64,000 nucleotides of DNA from Asticcacaulis sp. Lineage in GTDB: Bacteria; Pseudomonadota; Alphaproteobacteria; Caulobacterales; Caulobacteraceae. The position numbers were made by a program, and so were the translations under genes. The DNA is taken from NCBI RefSeq assembly GCF_027484505.1, contig NZ_JAIXSV010000301.1, forward strand, positions 25,906 through 89,905. Reading direction: 5' to 3'. Positions 1 to 7,812 of this stretch are shown piece by piece. The notes under the pieces are model-generated. The model was given only the letters and a program-made list of their open reading frames with translations. It made no database searches and had not been told where the DNA came from. The stretch's first letter is position 1. Every line of letters starts with the position of its first letter.

Positions 1-282
1 ATCAGTGTGCTGGCCGGATTGGCCGTCGCGGTATCGGGGGTGATCGGCTTTGTCGGGCTGGCCGCGCCGCATCTGGTGCGCGGTCTGGGCGTGCGCGACC
101 CCTATCGGCTGATTGCGCCCTCCGGACTGGCGGGCGGGGTCATGGTGCTGCTGGCCGATGGCGCGGTGCGCCTGTTGCCGACCTCGACGGATATTCGACT
201 GGGGGTGCTCACCTCGCTGATCGGCGCGCCCCTGTTTGCGCTTCTGGCGTGGAAAAGCGCGAAGGAATGGGTGCAGGGATGA
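1..282 (+). CDS. FecCD-family ABC transporter permease, C-terminal part
   Basis: This is the end of an inner-membrane permease of the FecCD/BtuC family, which imports iron-siderophore, heme or cobalamin complexes with a periplasmic binding protein and an ATPase. The reading frame is open from base 1, so the gene starts upstream. The visible 93 residues contain the family motif GFVGLAAPHLVR, which precedes the coupling-helix region, followed by two hydrophobic helices and a PTSTDIRLGVLTSLIGAP segment typical of the last part of FecCD proteins. The stop codon overlaps the ATG of the following ATPase gene (ATGA), so the two are co-translated. Substrate cannot be told from this fragment. Confidence 0.9.
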   Translation: MSVLAGLAVAVSGVIGFVGLAAPHLVRGLGVRDPYRLIAPSGLAGGVMVLLADGAVRLLPTSTDIRLGVLTSLIGAPLFALLAWKSAKEWVQG

Positions 283-1058
283 TTGAAACACAAAATCTCA
301 GCGTCCGTCTGGCGCACACCGAAGCCGTCCGAGACGTATCCCTGCGCTTTGAGCCGGGACGCTTTTACGGGCTGGTCGGGCCGAACGGGTCGGGGAAGAC
401 GACGCTCCTGCGGGCACTGGCGGGGTTGGTGGCTCCGTCGGCGGGGGAGGTTCAGATCGACGATCGCGCTTTGTCGTCGCTGTCCCTGTCCGGACGCGCG
501 GCACGGATTGGCTACCTGCCGCAGACGCGCAGCATAAGCTGGGACCTGACGGTGCGCGAGATTGTGCAACTTGGGGCGCAGCGGTTTCGCGATGCCGAGG
601 CGCGTGCCGACGCGGCTCTGAATGAGGTCGGTTTAAGCGCAGTGGCGCATCGGCGGGTCTTTTCGCTGTCCGGCGGCCAGACGGCGCGGGTGCTGCTGGC
701 ACGGCTTCTGGCGACGGCCTGCCCAATTCTGCTGCTTGATGAACCCCTGACGGCGCTCGATCCGGCGTGGCAGCGTCAGGGGCTGGGCGTACTGAAGGCC
801 GCCGCGGCGCGCGGCCACGTGGTGATCGCCAGCCTGCACGATCTGGGGCTGGCGGCGGCCTTCTGCGATTCGGTGTACGTTATGCACGATGGGCGCGTGG
901 CGGGTTTTGGCACGCCCGAACAGGTTTTCACACCGCCCTTGCTGGCTGAGGTCTTCCACCTGAACGGTGGGTTCCGCGCAAGTGATGACGGCCCGGCCCT
1001 GCACCTTGCGGCGCATCCGGTCAGTTCCCTGACGTCGCTTTCAGATCATTATAGTTGA
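279..1058 (+). CDS. FecE-type ABC transporter ATP-binding protein
   Basis: This is the ATPase subunit that powers the FecCD-type permease just upstream; the two genes overlap by four bases. The 259-residue protein has Walker A (GPNGSGKTT, about residue 34), a Q-loop (LPQTR), the ABC signature LSGGQ (about residue 132), Walker B ending in LLLDEP, and the switch histidine in SLHDLGLA. Size and motifs fit the iron/heme/B12 importer ATPases. A longer reading from 249 is possible but would overlap the permease, so ATG 279 was chosen. The last 38 bases overlap the 3' end of the convergent transglycosylase gene, so no space remains for a conventional terminator. The transported metal complex is unknown. 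Confidence 0.9.
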   Translation: MIETQNLSVRLAHTEAVRDVSLRFEPGRFYGLVGPNGSGKTTLLRALAGLVAPSAGEVQIDDRALSSLSLSGRAARIGYLPQTRSISWDLTVREIVQLGAQRFRDAEARADAALNEVGLSAVAHRRVFSLSGGQTARVLLARLLATACPILLLDEPLTALDPAWQRQGLGVLKAAAARGHVVIASLHDLGLAAAFCDSVYVMHDGRVAGFGTPEQVFTPPLLAEVFHLNGGFRASDDGPALHLAAHPVSSLTSLSDHYS

Positions 1059-3180
1059 CCGGGCCGGTCGGCAGGCTGCCCGTATCTTCGCTGTCGCCCG
1101 TTTGCGACGTGTAGGCGATGATCATGCCGCGTTTCAGGTCGGCCATCGGCGTCAGGGGCGCGGTGCCGCCATTGAGGCGGGCGCGGTAGACGGCGTTGTT
1201 TTCCATCACGCGCATCATGTAGTTGCGCGTCTCGGTAAAGGGGGCGCACTCGATAAAGGCGATGGGGTCGGCTGTTTCGCCGCGCGGATCGCCGCAGTCG
1301 ATGATCCATTGTGGCGGGCGGTTCGGCCCGGCATTGTAGCCGGCGGCGGCCATGACGTAGGACCCGCCGAAGCGATCCACCAGTTCACCGAGGTGATAGG
1401 CCCCCAACTGCATATTGTAGTCGGGATCGTACAGCATCGAGTCGGAATAGGTCAGCGACATGCGCCGAGCCACGCCCTTTGCGGTCGGGGGGATAAGCTG
1501 CATCATGCCGCGCGCATTGGCACCCGAGCGCACCATCGGGTCAAAGCCTGATTCCTGACGCGTGATGGCCAGTACGAAAGACCCTTCGGGCGATTTGACG
1601 GCGGGCAGGGCGCGCAGCGGATAGGCGCGTTCGGGCAGGTAGAAGCCGCGTTGCTGAGAGACTCGCGCCACGCGCATGGCCAGATCCTGCGTCCCATAGG
1701 TCCCGGCCAGATCGACCAGCAGGGCTTGTTCTTCTGCCGATGGCAGAACGTCGTCCAGCGCCAGAATCAGGGCGTTGAACAGGTCGCGCTCGCCCGTTTG
1801 TCCCAGAATCTTTGCAGCCTTAACCATGTCGCGGTTCTCAAAACGCGCCCGGTCAGCAGCGGTCGGCACGGGGTCTTTATCGAGTGTGATCGACTTTACA
1901 CCCGCCTTTTCGGCGGCCAGTTGTCCGTAGAAGGCGTAGATGAACTGACCGCCTTCGACGAAATGGGCCCTGGCCTTTTCGGCGTCACCGGCGTGCGCTC
2001 GGGCCTCATAGGCGCGACCCAGCCAGTAATGGGCGCGGCTGCGGGTAATGGGCGAGGTGCCGGCTTCGCGGACCTTTTCAAAATGCGGCAGGGCCAGATC
2101 GGGGCGATTGAGGCGAATGAGCGCCGTCCACCCGGCGAAGAACTCGCCCTCGGCCTTCTTTTCGCCGTTAGGGAAACCGCCGCCGTTCATGGCCTCATAG
2201 GCCGCCTGATAGTTGCGGGCCTTGAGCGCGGCACGGAAATAGGAGAGGCGTTCGACCCACAGATTGCCCATGGCGGCGTCCGAAGCCGGGGCAGGAGGCA
2301 GGTCGGCCAGCAGGCCAAAGCCCAGTGTCTCAAGCTTGGCGCGACGCAGCGAACGCAGGCGCTCATAGGCCAGAACCGGGTTGCGCGGGCTGACGGCCAG
2401 CGCCTGCTCGTACAGGGTGACACCCGCCGCCGAACCGGAGCGCAGGGCCATAGCGGCCGTGGCCACCTTGCGGCTGGTCTCATCAACCAGCGGCAGCATG
2501 GCATTGGTGGCCGGGCCTTGCGTGCCCAGCAGCAGGGTGGTGAGGCGCGCCTTATGGTCCTCTGTCGTCAGATAGCGTCCGAAGCTGGCCTGAAAGCGCG
2601 ACTGATCGGTCGCGTCAAAGGCCTGATCGCGCCACCACGACCGCGCCAGTGCTGAGGCTTCGGTTGTCTGACCCACGCGCTCATAGGCGCTGATCAGGGC
2701 CATGGCCCCATCGACCGACAGGGGCGGCGCGCCCTTGAACCAGTCTATGGTCTGCTGCGGCGTCAGACTTCCGTTCCCGATCTGCTTTTCGGCGGCTAAC
2801 TGGCGCTTCTGCTCGCGCGGCCAGCCCCACAGATCGCGGCGTGCGCCATCGAGCGCGGCAAATCCATAGATGTCGCCATCATTATTGATAACGGCCCACT
2901 GCACGATCTTGCGCGCCACCGGATCGCTTAAGCTGCCGCGCAGCGACTCAGCCAGAGCGAAATTCTTGCTGCGCGCCGCCTCCAGCGCCTGTTTCAGCGT
3001 GGCGCGGTCGGCTTCGGTGATAAGCCCCGCCTGATAGGGACGGGGGGCCGATGTCGTATCCTGCGCCAGAACGGGAGACAGGGCTGTCCCCGCCGTCAGT
3101 GCAATCAGGGCCGCTCCGCTCATCCAGCGGCACCACGATGTTACCGAGCGCGCATTGAATGTCCGAAAAGCCTTGATCAT
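1021..3180 (-). CDS. Soluble lytic murein transglycosylase (SLT family)
   Basis: The predicted product is a periplasmic enzyme that cleaves the glycan strands of peptidoglycan to 1,6-anhydro-muramyl ends during wall turnover. The 719-residue protein begins with a signal peptide (hydrophobic stretch about residues 20-38, cleavage near VLAQ). A long alpha-helical superhelix region rich in TPR-like helices follows, and the C-terminal SLT domain carries the catalytic motif ITRQESGFDP, then GMMQLIPPTAK and AAAGYNAGPNR, the three signatures of family 1 transglycosylases. ATG 3180 was preferred because it places the signal peptide at the N terminus; the frame extends upstream but that sequence is not signal-like. 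The gene is divergent from dapA and ends inside the neighbouring ABC ATPase gene. Confidence 0.9.
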   Translation of the reverse strand: MIKAFRTFNARSVTSWCRWMSGAALIALTAGTALSPVLAQDTTSAPRPYQAGLITEADRATLKQALEAARSKNFALAESLRGSLSDPVARKIVQWAVINNDGDIYGFAALDGARRDLWGWPREQKRQLAAEKQIGNGSLTPQQTIDWFKGAPPLSVDGAMALISAYERVGQTTEASALARSWWRDQAFDATDQSRFQASFGRYLTTEDHKARLTTLLLGTQGPATNAMLPLVDETSRKVATAAMALRSGSAAGVTLYEQALAVSPRNPVLAYERLRSLRRAKLETLGFGLLADLPPAPASDAAMGNLWVERLSYFRAALKARNYQAAYEAMNGGGFPNGEKKAEGEFFAGWTALIRLNRPDLALPHFEKVREAGTSPITRSRAHYWLGRAYEARAHAGDAEKARAHFVEGGQFIYAFYGQLAAEKAGVKSITLDKDPVPTAADRARFENRDMVKAAKILGQTGERDLFNALILALDDVLPSAEEQALLVDLAGTYGTQDLAMRVARVSQQRGFYLPERAYPLRALPAVKSPEGSFVLAITRQESGFDPMVRSGANARGMMQLIPPTAKGVARRMSLTYSDSMLYDPDYNMQLGAYHLGELVDRFGGSYVMAAAGYNAGPNRPPQWIIDCGDPRGETADPIAFIECAPFTETRNYMMRVMENNAVYRARLNGGTAPLTPMADLKRGMIIAYTSQTGDSEDTGSLPTGPVNYNDLKATSGN

Positions 3181-3461
3181 CACAAATTCCTTAAGCGTAG
3201 GCGGGCGGTCACAATGGCCGTATAAGAGGGCACAATTATGTGTCCGGTTTTTGTACCGTGATTTTCGCGGTGCGGTGGTCACGCTTCGATCACAAAAACC
3301 GTCAGAGCAAACGTAACGGCGTAATGGTGCGGATATTTCCGCCCGACGCAAGTCGCGCCTTATTCCGACGTTTTCTTTTTACAAAGTCGTTGCAGCAAAT
3401 CCATTGTGGTTTTAAGGCTCATCCCCACATTTCGATCTGCCTTATCCGGATGATGACCTCT
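3181..3461. promoter_or_regulatory. Divergent intergenic region with a 10-bp inverted repeat
   Basis: This 281-base gap lies between the divergently transcribed transglycosylase and dapA genes and must hold both promoters. It contains an inverted repeat, cggtttttgt at 3245-3254 and acaaaaaccg at 3292-3301, with further partial dyad symmetry inside (gtgat and gatcac). A binding site or leader hairpin is possible. No small gene is convincing here. Confidence 0.35.
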
Positions 3462-4355
3462 ATGTCGAACCTTGATGCCCTGCCCCTGTTTTCCGGCGTA
3501 ATTACCGCGCTGGTGACACCGTTCAAAAACGGTGAGGTGGACTATGCGGCGTTCAAACAGCTGGTGGAGACGCAGATCAAGGCGGGTGTGCACGGTCTGG
3601 TGCCTGTAGGCACGACGGGGGAAACCTCGACGCTGTCGATGGAGGAGCACAAGGAAATCGTGCGCCTGTGCGTCGAAGTTGCCGCCGGGCGGGTCAAGGT
3701 CATTGCCGGGGCCGGGTCGAACAATACGGCCGAAGCGCTGGAACTGGCGCGTCATGCCAAAACGGTCGGCGCGGATGCCGTGCTGGTCGTTGTGCCCTAT
3801 TACAACAAGCCGTCTCAGGAAGGTTTGTATCAGCATTTCAAGGCACTGAACGATTCGGTTGAGATACCGGTGATGCTGTACAACGTGCCCGGCCGCACGG
3901 TGATCGACATTGCCAATGACACCATTGTGCGCCTGTCAAAGCTGCCCAACATCGTTGGCATCAAGGATGCCACCGGTGATCTGGTACGTATGAGCCAGCT
4001 GCGCATCGCCATCGAACCGGGCTTCTCGTTTATCTCCGGCGATGACCCGACGCTTCTGGGCTATATGGCGCACGGCGGTCACGGGGTGATTTCGGTGACC
4101 TCCAATGTTGCGCCGGCGGAGATGGTGGCGCTCTATAATGCCGCGAAGGCAGGCGATTTCGCCACCGCCCGTACATGGCAGGATAAGCTGATCAAACTGC
4201 ACAAGGTGCTGTTTGCCGATGCGTCTCCGTCCCCCACCAAATACGCTCTGAGCCGTCTGGGTCAGACGACCGACGAGGTGCGCCTGCCCATCGTGCCCTG
4301 CGCCGAGGTTGTGCGACCGCTGGTCGATGAGGCGATGAAAGCCGCGGGGCTCTGA
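3462..4355 (+). CDS. dapA: 4-hydroxy-tetrahydrodipicolinate synthase
   Basis: This cytoplasmic aldolase condenses pyruvate with aspartate semialdehyde, the first committed step to diaminopimelate and lysine. From the chosen start it is 297 residues, the normal family length. Visible motifs are [10 protein letters not shown] at the start, the GTTGE substrate loop (about residues 50-54), the YYNKP motif with the proton-relay tyrosine, and the Schiff-base lysine in GIKDATGD (K168). In-frame ATGs also occur at 3450 and 3453; none has a strong ribosome-binding site, so the exact start is uncertain by a few codons. smpB follows after one base, so the two are probably one transcript ending at the terminator near 4850. 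Confidence 0.95.
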   Translation: MSNLDALPLFSGVITALVTPFKNGEVDYAAFKQLVETQIKAGVHGLVPVGTTGETSTLSMEEHKEIVRLCVEVAAGRVKVIAGAGSNNTAEALELARHAKTVGADAVLVVVPYYNKPSQEGLYQHFKALNDSVEIPVMLYNVPGRTVIDIANDTIVRLSKLPNIVGIKDATGDLVRMSQLRIAIEPGFSFISGDDPTLLGYMAHGGHGVISVTSNVAPAEMVALYNAAKAGDFATARTWQDKLIKLHKVLFADASPSPTKYALSRLGQTTDEVRLPIVPCAEVVRPLVDEAMKAAGL

Positions 4356-4356
4356 C

Positions 4357-4833
4357 TTGGCCGAAAAAGAACAATCCAATTATAAGGTCATTGCCGATAA
4401 CCGGCGGGCGCGCTTCGACTATTTCCTCGAAAACAATACCGAGGCGGGTATCGTCCTGACCGGCACCGAGGTCAAGTCGCTGCGTCAGGGCCGCGCCAAC
4501 ATCGCCGAATCGTACGTCTCGATCGAGAATGGCGATGAGCTGGTGCTGATCAATGCCGATATTCCGCACTATGGCTTTGCCAACCGCTTCAACCATGAGC
4601 CGCGCCGTCATCGCAAGCTGCTGATGCACCGGCGTGAGATCGCGCGCTTCATGATCGCCGTGCAGCGCGAAGGCATGACCATCGTGCCGACCAAGCTCTA
4701 TTTTAACGATAAGGGCAGGGTGAAGGTCGAGATCGCCCTGGCCAAGGGCAAGAAGCTGCACGACAAGCGCGAGACCGAGGCCAAGCGCGACTGGGGCCGC
4801 GAAAAGGCGCGCCTGCTCAAGGATCACGGCTAA
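4357..4833 (+). CDS. smpB: SsrA-binding protein SmpB
   Basis: SmpB binds tmRNA and delivers it to stalled ribosomes for trans-translation. The 158-residue protein has the expected fold motifs: an N-terminal ARFDYFLE segment, [14 protein letters not shown], and the basic C-terminal tail [15 protein letters not shown] that mimics a codon-anticodon stem in the ribosome. The start is a TTG one base after the dapA stop codon; no better start exists and the first residues ([11 protein letters not shown]) match family N termini. A strong hairpin follows at once. No tmRNA gene was seen in this window. In Caulobacter relatives tmRNA tagging affects cell-cycle timing. Confidence 0.95.
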   Translation: MAEKEQSNYKVIADNRRARFDYFLENNTEAGIVLTGTEVKSLRQGRANIAESYVSIENGDELVLINADIPHYGFANRFNHEPRRHRKLLMHRREIARFMIAVQREGMTIVPTKLYFNDKGRVKVEIALAKGKKLHDKRETEAKRDWGREKARLLKDHG

Positions 4834-4835
4834 AC

Positions 4836-4871
4836 AAAAAAGCCCCGCCGGGTGGTGGGGCTTTTTCTTTT
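4836..4871. terminator. Rho-independent terminator, bidirectional
   Basis: A stem of agccccgcc (4841-4849) with ggtggggct (4854-4862) has one G-T pair, an A-tract before and a T-tract after. It sits between the convergent smpB and NYN genes and can serve both. Confidence 0.85.
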
Positions 4872-5440
4872 TAGTCTTCAAACTCGTCGTGGCGGGCGTT
4901 CGTCTGTTGCTGACGCGGGCGGCCTACGACACTGGCCAGATCGGCCAGATCGACGAAGGTGTCGGCCTGACGGCGCAGTTCGTCCGAAGTCATGGGCGGC
5001 TGCGACTTGACGGTCGAAACGACCGTAACGCGACAGCCCTTGCGCTGCACGGCTTCGATCAGGCGACGGAAGTCGCCATCGCCGGAGAACAGCACCAGAT
5101 GGTCGGCGTGTTCGGCAATTTCCATCATGTCGCAGGCGATTTCGATATCCATATCGCCGCGCCAGCGTTTGCGCCCCTGCGCATCAGTATATTCTTTGGC
5201 GGTCTTGGTAATCAGGGCAAAACCGTTATAGTCCAGCCAATCTACCAGCGGGCGGATCGGCGAATAGTCGTCGCCTTCGACCAGAGCGGTGTAGTAATAG
5301 GCACGCAGCAGAACACCGCGCTTACGAAACTCATCGAGAAGCTTGCGGTAATCAATATCGAAGTTGAGCGCCTTGGCTGCCGAGTAAAGGTTGGCACCGT
5401 CAATAAAGAGAGCAATCTTGTCGGTTGGATAAAAACTCAT
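4871..5440 (-). CDS. LabA-like NYN domain protein (putative nuclease)
   Basis: The 189-residue protein is a single NYN (PIN-like) domain of the LabA/DUF88 group. These proteins are predicted metal-dependent RNases, but few have a known target. Conserved acidic positions are visible: ALFIDGANLY near the start, RGDMDIEIACDMM in the middle, and FSGDGDF followed by the Rossmann-like GCRVTVVS strand. The C terminus is a short polar Q/R/E-rich tail. The gene is convergent with smpB and divergent from folK with only 34 bases between start codons, so the two promoters must overlap. The family call is firm; the biological role is unknown. Confidence 0.85.
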   Translation of the reverse strand: MSFYPTDKIALFIDGANLYSAAKALNFDIDYRKLLDEFRKRGVLLRAYYYTALVEGDDYSPIRPLVDWLDYNGFALITKTAKEYTDAQGRKRWRGDMDIEIACDMMEIAEHADHLVLFSGDGDFRRLIEAVQRKGCRVTVVSTVKSQPPMTSDELRRQADTFVDLADLASVVGRPRQQQTNARHDEFED

Positions 5441-5474
5441 TTAAATGTCTTTCGTTTAAAAAATCGAAGAAAAA

Positions 5475-6026
5475 ATGTCTAAAACAGTATCAGCGTTATC
5501 GGCGAATGGGCCTGACATCTACATTGCCTATGGCGCGAATTTGCCTCACGAGTATCTAAATCCTTTGCAGGCCTTGGCGAGGGTTGTCAAGCGCTTGTGC
5601 CTTGATGACATAAAGGTTACGCAGATTTCATCCCTGTGGCGCTCTCAGGCGTGGCCGGACCCCGACTGTCCGCCTTACCATAATGCCGTAATGGCGGTTT
5701 GCACGACGCTGAAACCGGACGATTTACTCACGCACTTACACGCGCTGGAGGCCGAAACCGGTCGCGTGCGGAGCGAAAAAAGCAATCTGCCGCGTGTGCT
5801 CGATCTCGACCTGATTGCCTATGGCGACAGGGTGCGTGAGGGCGGACTGGTCCTGCCGCATCCGCGCGCCCATGAGCGGGGCTTCGTTATGGGGCCGCTG
5901 GCAGAGATTGCGCCGGACTGGCGGCATCCGGTGTTGGGCGTAAGCGCACGAGAATTGTATGCGCGGGTGACGGTGGGAACGGACGCCTATCCGGCCGAGG
6001 ATACATCCGCCTTGTTAAGCCTCTGA
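5475..6026 (+). CDS. folK: 2-amino-4-hydroxy-6-hydroxymethyldihydropteridine pyrophosphokinase
   Basis: HPPK transfers pyrophosphate from ATP to 6-hydroxymethyl-dihydropterin, preparing it for dihydropteroate synthase in folate synthesis. The 183-residue protein shows the family order: an N-terminal IYIAYGANL strand, SSLWRSQAWPDPDCPPYHNAV (the usual PyFNaV region), then PRVLDLDLIAYGD carrying the two magnesium-binding aspartates, and LPHPRAHERGFVM for pterin/ATP loop contacts. The ATG at 5475 lies in an AT-rich stretch without an obvious Shine-Dalgarno sequence. The 3' end overlaps the convergent EamA gene by 40 bases. In relatives folK likewise lies between smpB and rpoZ. Confidence 0.93.
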   Translation: MSKTVSALSANGPDIYIAYGANLPHEYLNPLQALARVVKRLCLDDIKVTQISSLWRSQAWPDPDCPPYHNAVMAVCTTLKPDDLLTHLHALEAETGRVRSEKSNLPRVLDLDLIAYGDRVREGGLVLPHPRAHERGFVMGPLAEIAPDWRHPVLGVSARELYARVTVGTDAYPAEDTSALLSL

Positions 6027-6955
6027 GGGCGCTGTTCCAGCCAGGTGTAGAGCCCGACGCCACCCAGCACCAGCACTGTGCCGATCAGGTCGATGAGCGA
6101 GAGGCTTCCTTTGAGGATGAGCACACTCAGTCCCATGGTGAAGATGGGGTTGATGAAGCCGATGACGGCATTGGCCTGAGAACTGATGCGCGCCAGAGCG
6201 AAGCTGACCAGATAGCCGGGCAGGACGGTCGCGCCGATGGCCAGACCGAGCGCCAGCGTCCACAGACCCGGATCGGCCGGGATGGCGCTGGCCTGATGGG
6301 TCAGGCCGAAATGGATGAAGGTGGCGATGGCCGCCCCGACCATGCCGACCGAGGTAAACAGGGCGGCGCCCATCTGCGCGATCAGCGGTTTGGCCAGCAG
6401 AAGATAGAGGGCGAAGGCGACGGAGGAGGCCATGACCCAGCCGGCACCGATGGCAACGTCCGGCCCGCCGCTGCCCGCTTCCGACCAGAAGACGAGGGCC
6501 AGACCCGCATAGGCAATGACAAAGGCGGGCAGGGCCAGCATCTTCAAAGGCTGGCGGAACAGCCACGCCCCCAGAAGGATGACGAACAAAGGATAGGTGA
6601 ACAGAATCAGGCGTTCAAACTGCGGCGACAGGTGCACCAGCCCTTCGAAATCGGTGTAGCTGGCGAACCAGTAACCCAACGCGCCAACCGCCAGCGCCTT
6701 GAGATACAGGCTGCCCGACAGGGGCGCGGCCTTGCGCTGGCGATAGCGGGTGATCAGGCCGACCGCGATAAAAAAGGGCGTGGCGATCAGAAGCCGCAGG
6801 GTCAAAAGCGTCGAGGCATCGACCTCATAGGCATAGGCCAGCTTGATGAAGATGCCCTTGGTGGCGAAGAGAAACGCCCCGGCGAGGGCCAAAGCATAGC
6901 CGCTCCAGCGCGACAGGGCGGAGGGGGACGCAACAGGGGAGGACGCAGCGGACAT
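5987..6955 (-). CDS. EamA/DMT-family inner-membrane transporter
   Basis: This is a 322-residue protein with about ten hydrophobic helices in two repeated halves, the architecture of the drug/metabolite transporter (EamA) family. The first repeat begins with the typical ALAGAFLFATKGIFIKLAY segment and the second near GAGWVMASSVAFALYLLLAKP. EamA proteins usually export amino acids, purines or other metabolites; nothing here gives the substrate. ATG 6955 gives a short cytoplasmic N terminus before helix 1. The gene is transcribed away from rpoZ and its last 40 bases overlap the convergent folK gene. Confidence 0.88.
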   Translation of the reverse strand: MSAASSPVASPSALSRWSGYALALAGAFLFATKGIFIKLAYAYEVDASTLLTLRLLIATPFFIAVGLITRYRQRKAAPLSGSLYLKALAVGALGYWFASYTDFEGLVHLSPQFERLILFTYPLFVILLGAWLFRQPLKMLALPAFVIAYAGLALVFWSEAGSGGPDVAIGAGWVMASSVAFALYLLLAKPLIAQMGAALFTSVGMVGAAIATFIHFGLTHQASAIPADPGLWTLALGLAIGATVLPGYLVSFALARISSQANAVIGFINPIFTMGLSVLILKGSLSLIDLIGTVLVLGGVGLYTWLEQRPQRLNKADVSSAG

Positions 6956-7150
6956 GATGCGCGTCTCTTAGGCGAGGCGGGCAGGCGGTGCAACCGCTGC
7001 ACAGCGGCTTGAACGCAAATGACAAGTAATTCTTGTGTTTTACAGCGACACTGGGTAAAGACGGAGCGAACGAACACGGCTCACGCTGTCGGTCAAGGCG
7101 AAATGCGTCTTGGCGGCGGCGTTTTTGTCATTATTTGCAAAGGGTTCTGC

Positions 7151-7510
7151 ATGGCTCGCGTCACCGTCGAAGATTGCGTCGAGAAGGTCGATAACCGTTT
7201 CAATCTGGTGCTGCTGGCGGCGCATCGCGCCCGCGCCATCTCTTCGGGTGCTTCGATCCTGCTCGACCGCGACAACGACAAGAACCCGGTTGTGGCCCTG
7301 CGTGAAATCGCCGAAGACAAGCTGCCGCCGGAAAGCCTGACCGAAAGCCTGATCGCCTCGCTGCAACGCGTCGATGAGCGCACCGAGGCCGAGGAAGAGG
7401 CCGAAACCCTGGCCCTGCTGGCCGATCCGCAGCATCAGCAGATGTCGGAAAGCGAGCTGATCCGCGCGCTTCAGTCCGACCGCGATGGTGGTCAGGAAGA
7501 GCGTTACTAA
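7151..7510 (+). CDS. rpoZ: DNA-directed RNA polymerase omega subunit
   Basis: The omega subunit helps fold and hold beta-prime in RNA polymerase and forms part of a ppGpp-binding site in proteobacteria. The 119-residue protein begins MARVTVEDC and has the conserved [15 protein letters not shown] helix and the [11 protein letters not shown] motif. The acidic C-terminal extension is typical of alphaproteobacteria. ATG 7151 was chosen because upstream in-frame sequence does not resemble the family. It is followed by a perfect terminator, so it is not simply co-transcribed with rsh, although adjacency to the stringent-response gene is a classic arrangement. Confidence 0.95.
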   Translation: MARVTVEDCVEKVDNRFNLVLLAAHRARAISSGASILLDRDNDKNPVVALREIAEDKLPPESLTESLIASLQRVDERTEAEEEAETLALLADPQHQQMSESELIRALQSDRDGGQEERY

Positions 7511-7535
7511 GCCTCTGCTATCTTTCGAGTCTTTG

Positions 7536-7568
7536 AAACGCCGGCCTGTCGCTCAGGCCGGCGTTTTT
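7536..7568 (+). terminator. Rho-independent terminator after rpoZ
   Basis: A perfect 13-bp stem, aaacgccggcctg with caggccggcgttt, around a five-base loop and ending in a T-run. Confidence 0.92.
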
Positions 7569-7647
7569 ATGTGTGCGCCACCTTGCCCGTAACTTTGCGC
7601 ATAACACCAACGCCCGAAGATGCTGACGCATCCGGTTGTTTAAAAAC

Positions 7648-7728
7648 TCGCGAATGTCTCATATGTATCAAAGACATAAGACATTCGCGAAACGAATACC
7701 AAGAGTCATCTTCAATGCCTCTTGGTAT
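7648..7728. promoter_or_regulatory. Two perfect hairpins in tandem upstream of rsh
   Basis: The 302-base gap between rpoZ and rsh holds, after the rpoZ terminator, two further inverted repeats. The first pairs tcgcgaatgtct (7648-7659) with agacattcgcga (7679-7690), with an extra inner tatgt/acata pair. The second pairs ataccaagag (7696-7705) with ctcttggtat (7719-7728). Neither has a plus-strand T-run. On the minus strand the first is followed by a T-rich stretch, but no minus-strand gene is present to terminate. They lie 85-165 bases before the rsh start and may be leader-RNA structures or protein-binding sites. Confidence 0.5.
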
Positions 7729-7812
7729 AAACCCTGCTTTTTTATTGGCGATTAAAGGTTTGCGGGGTTACTCTTTGACTCGCGTGGCGGGGCTCTTATC
7801 TAAGGAGCCTGC

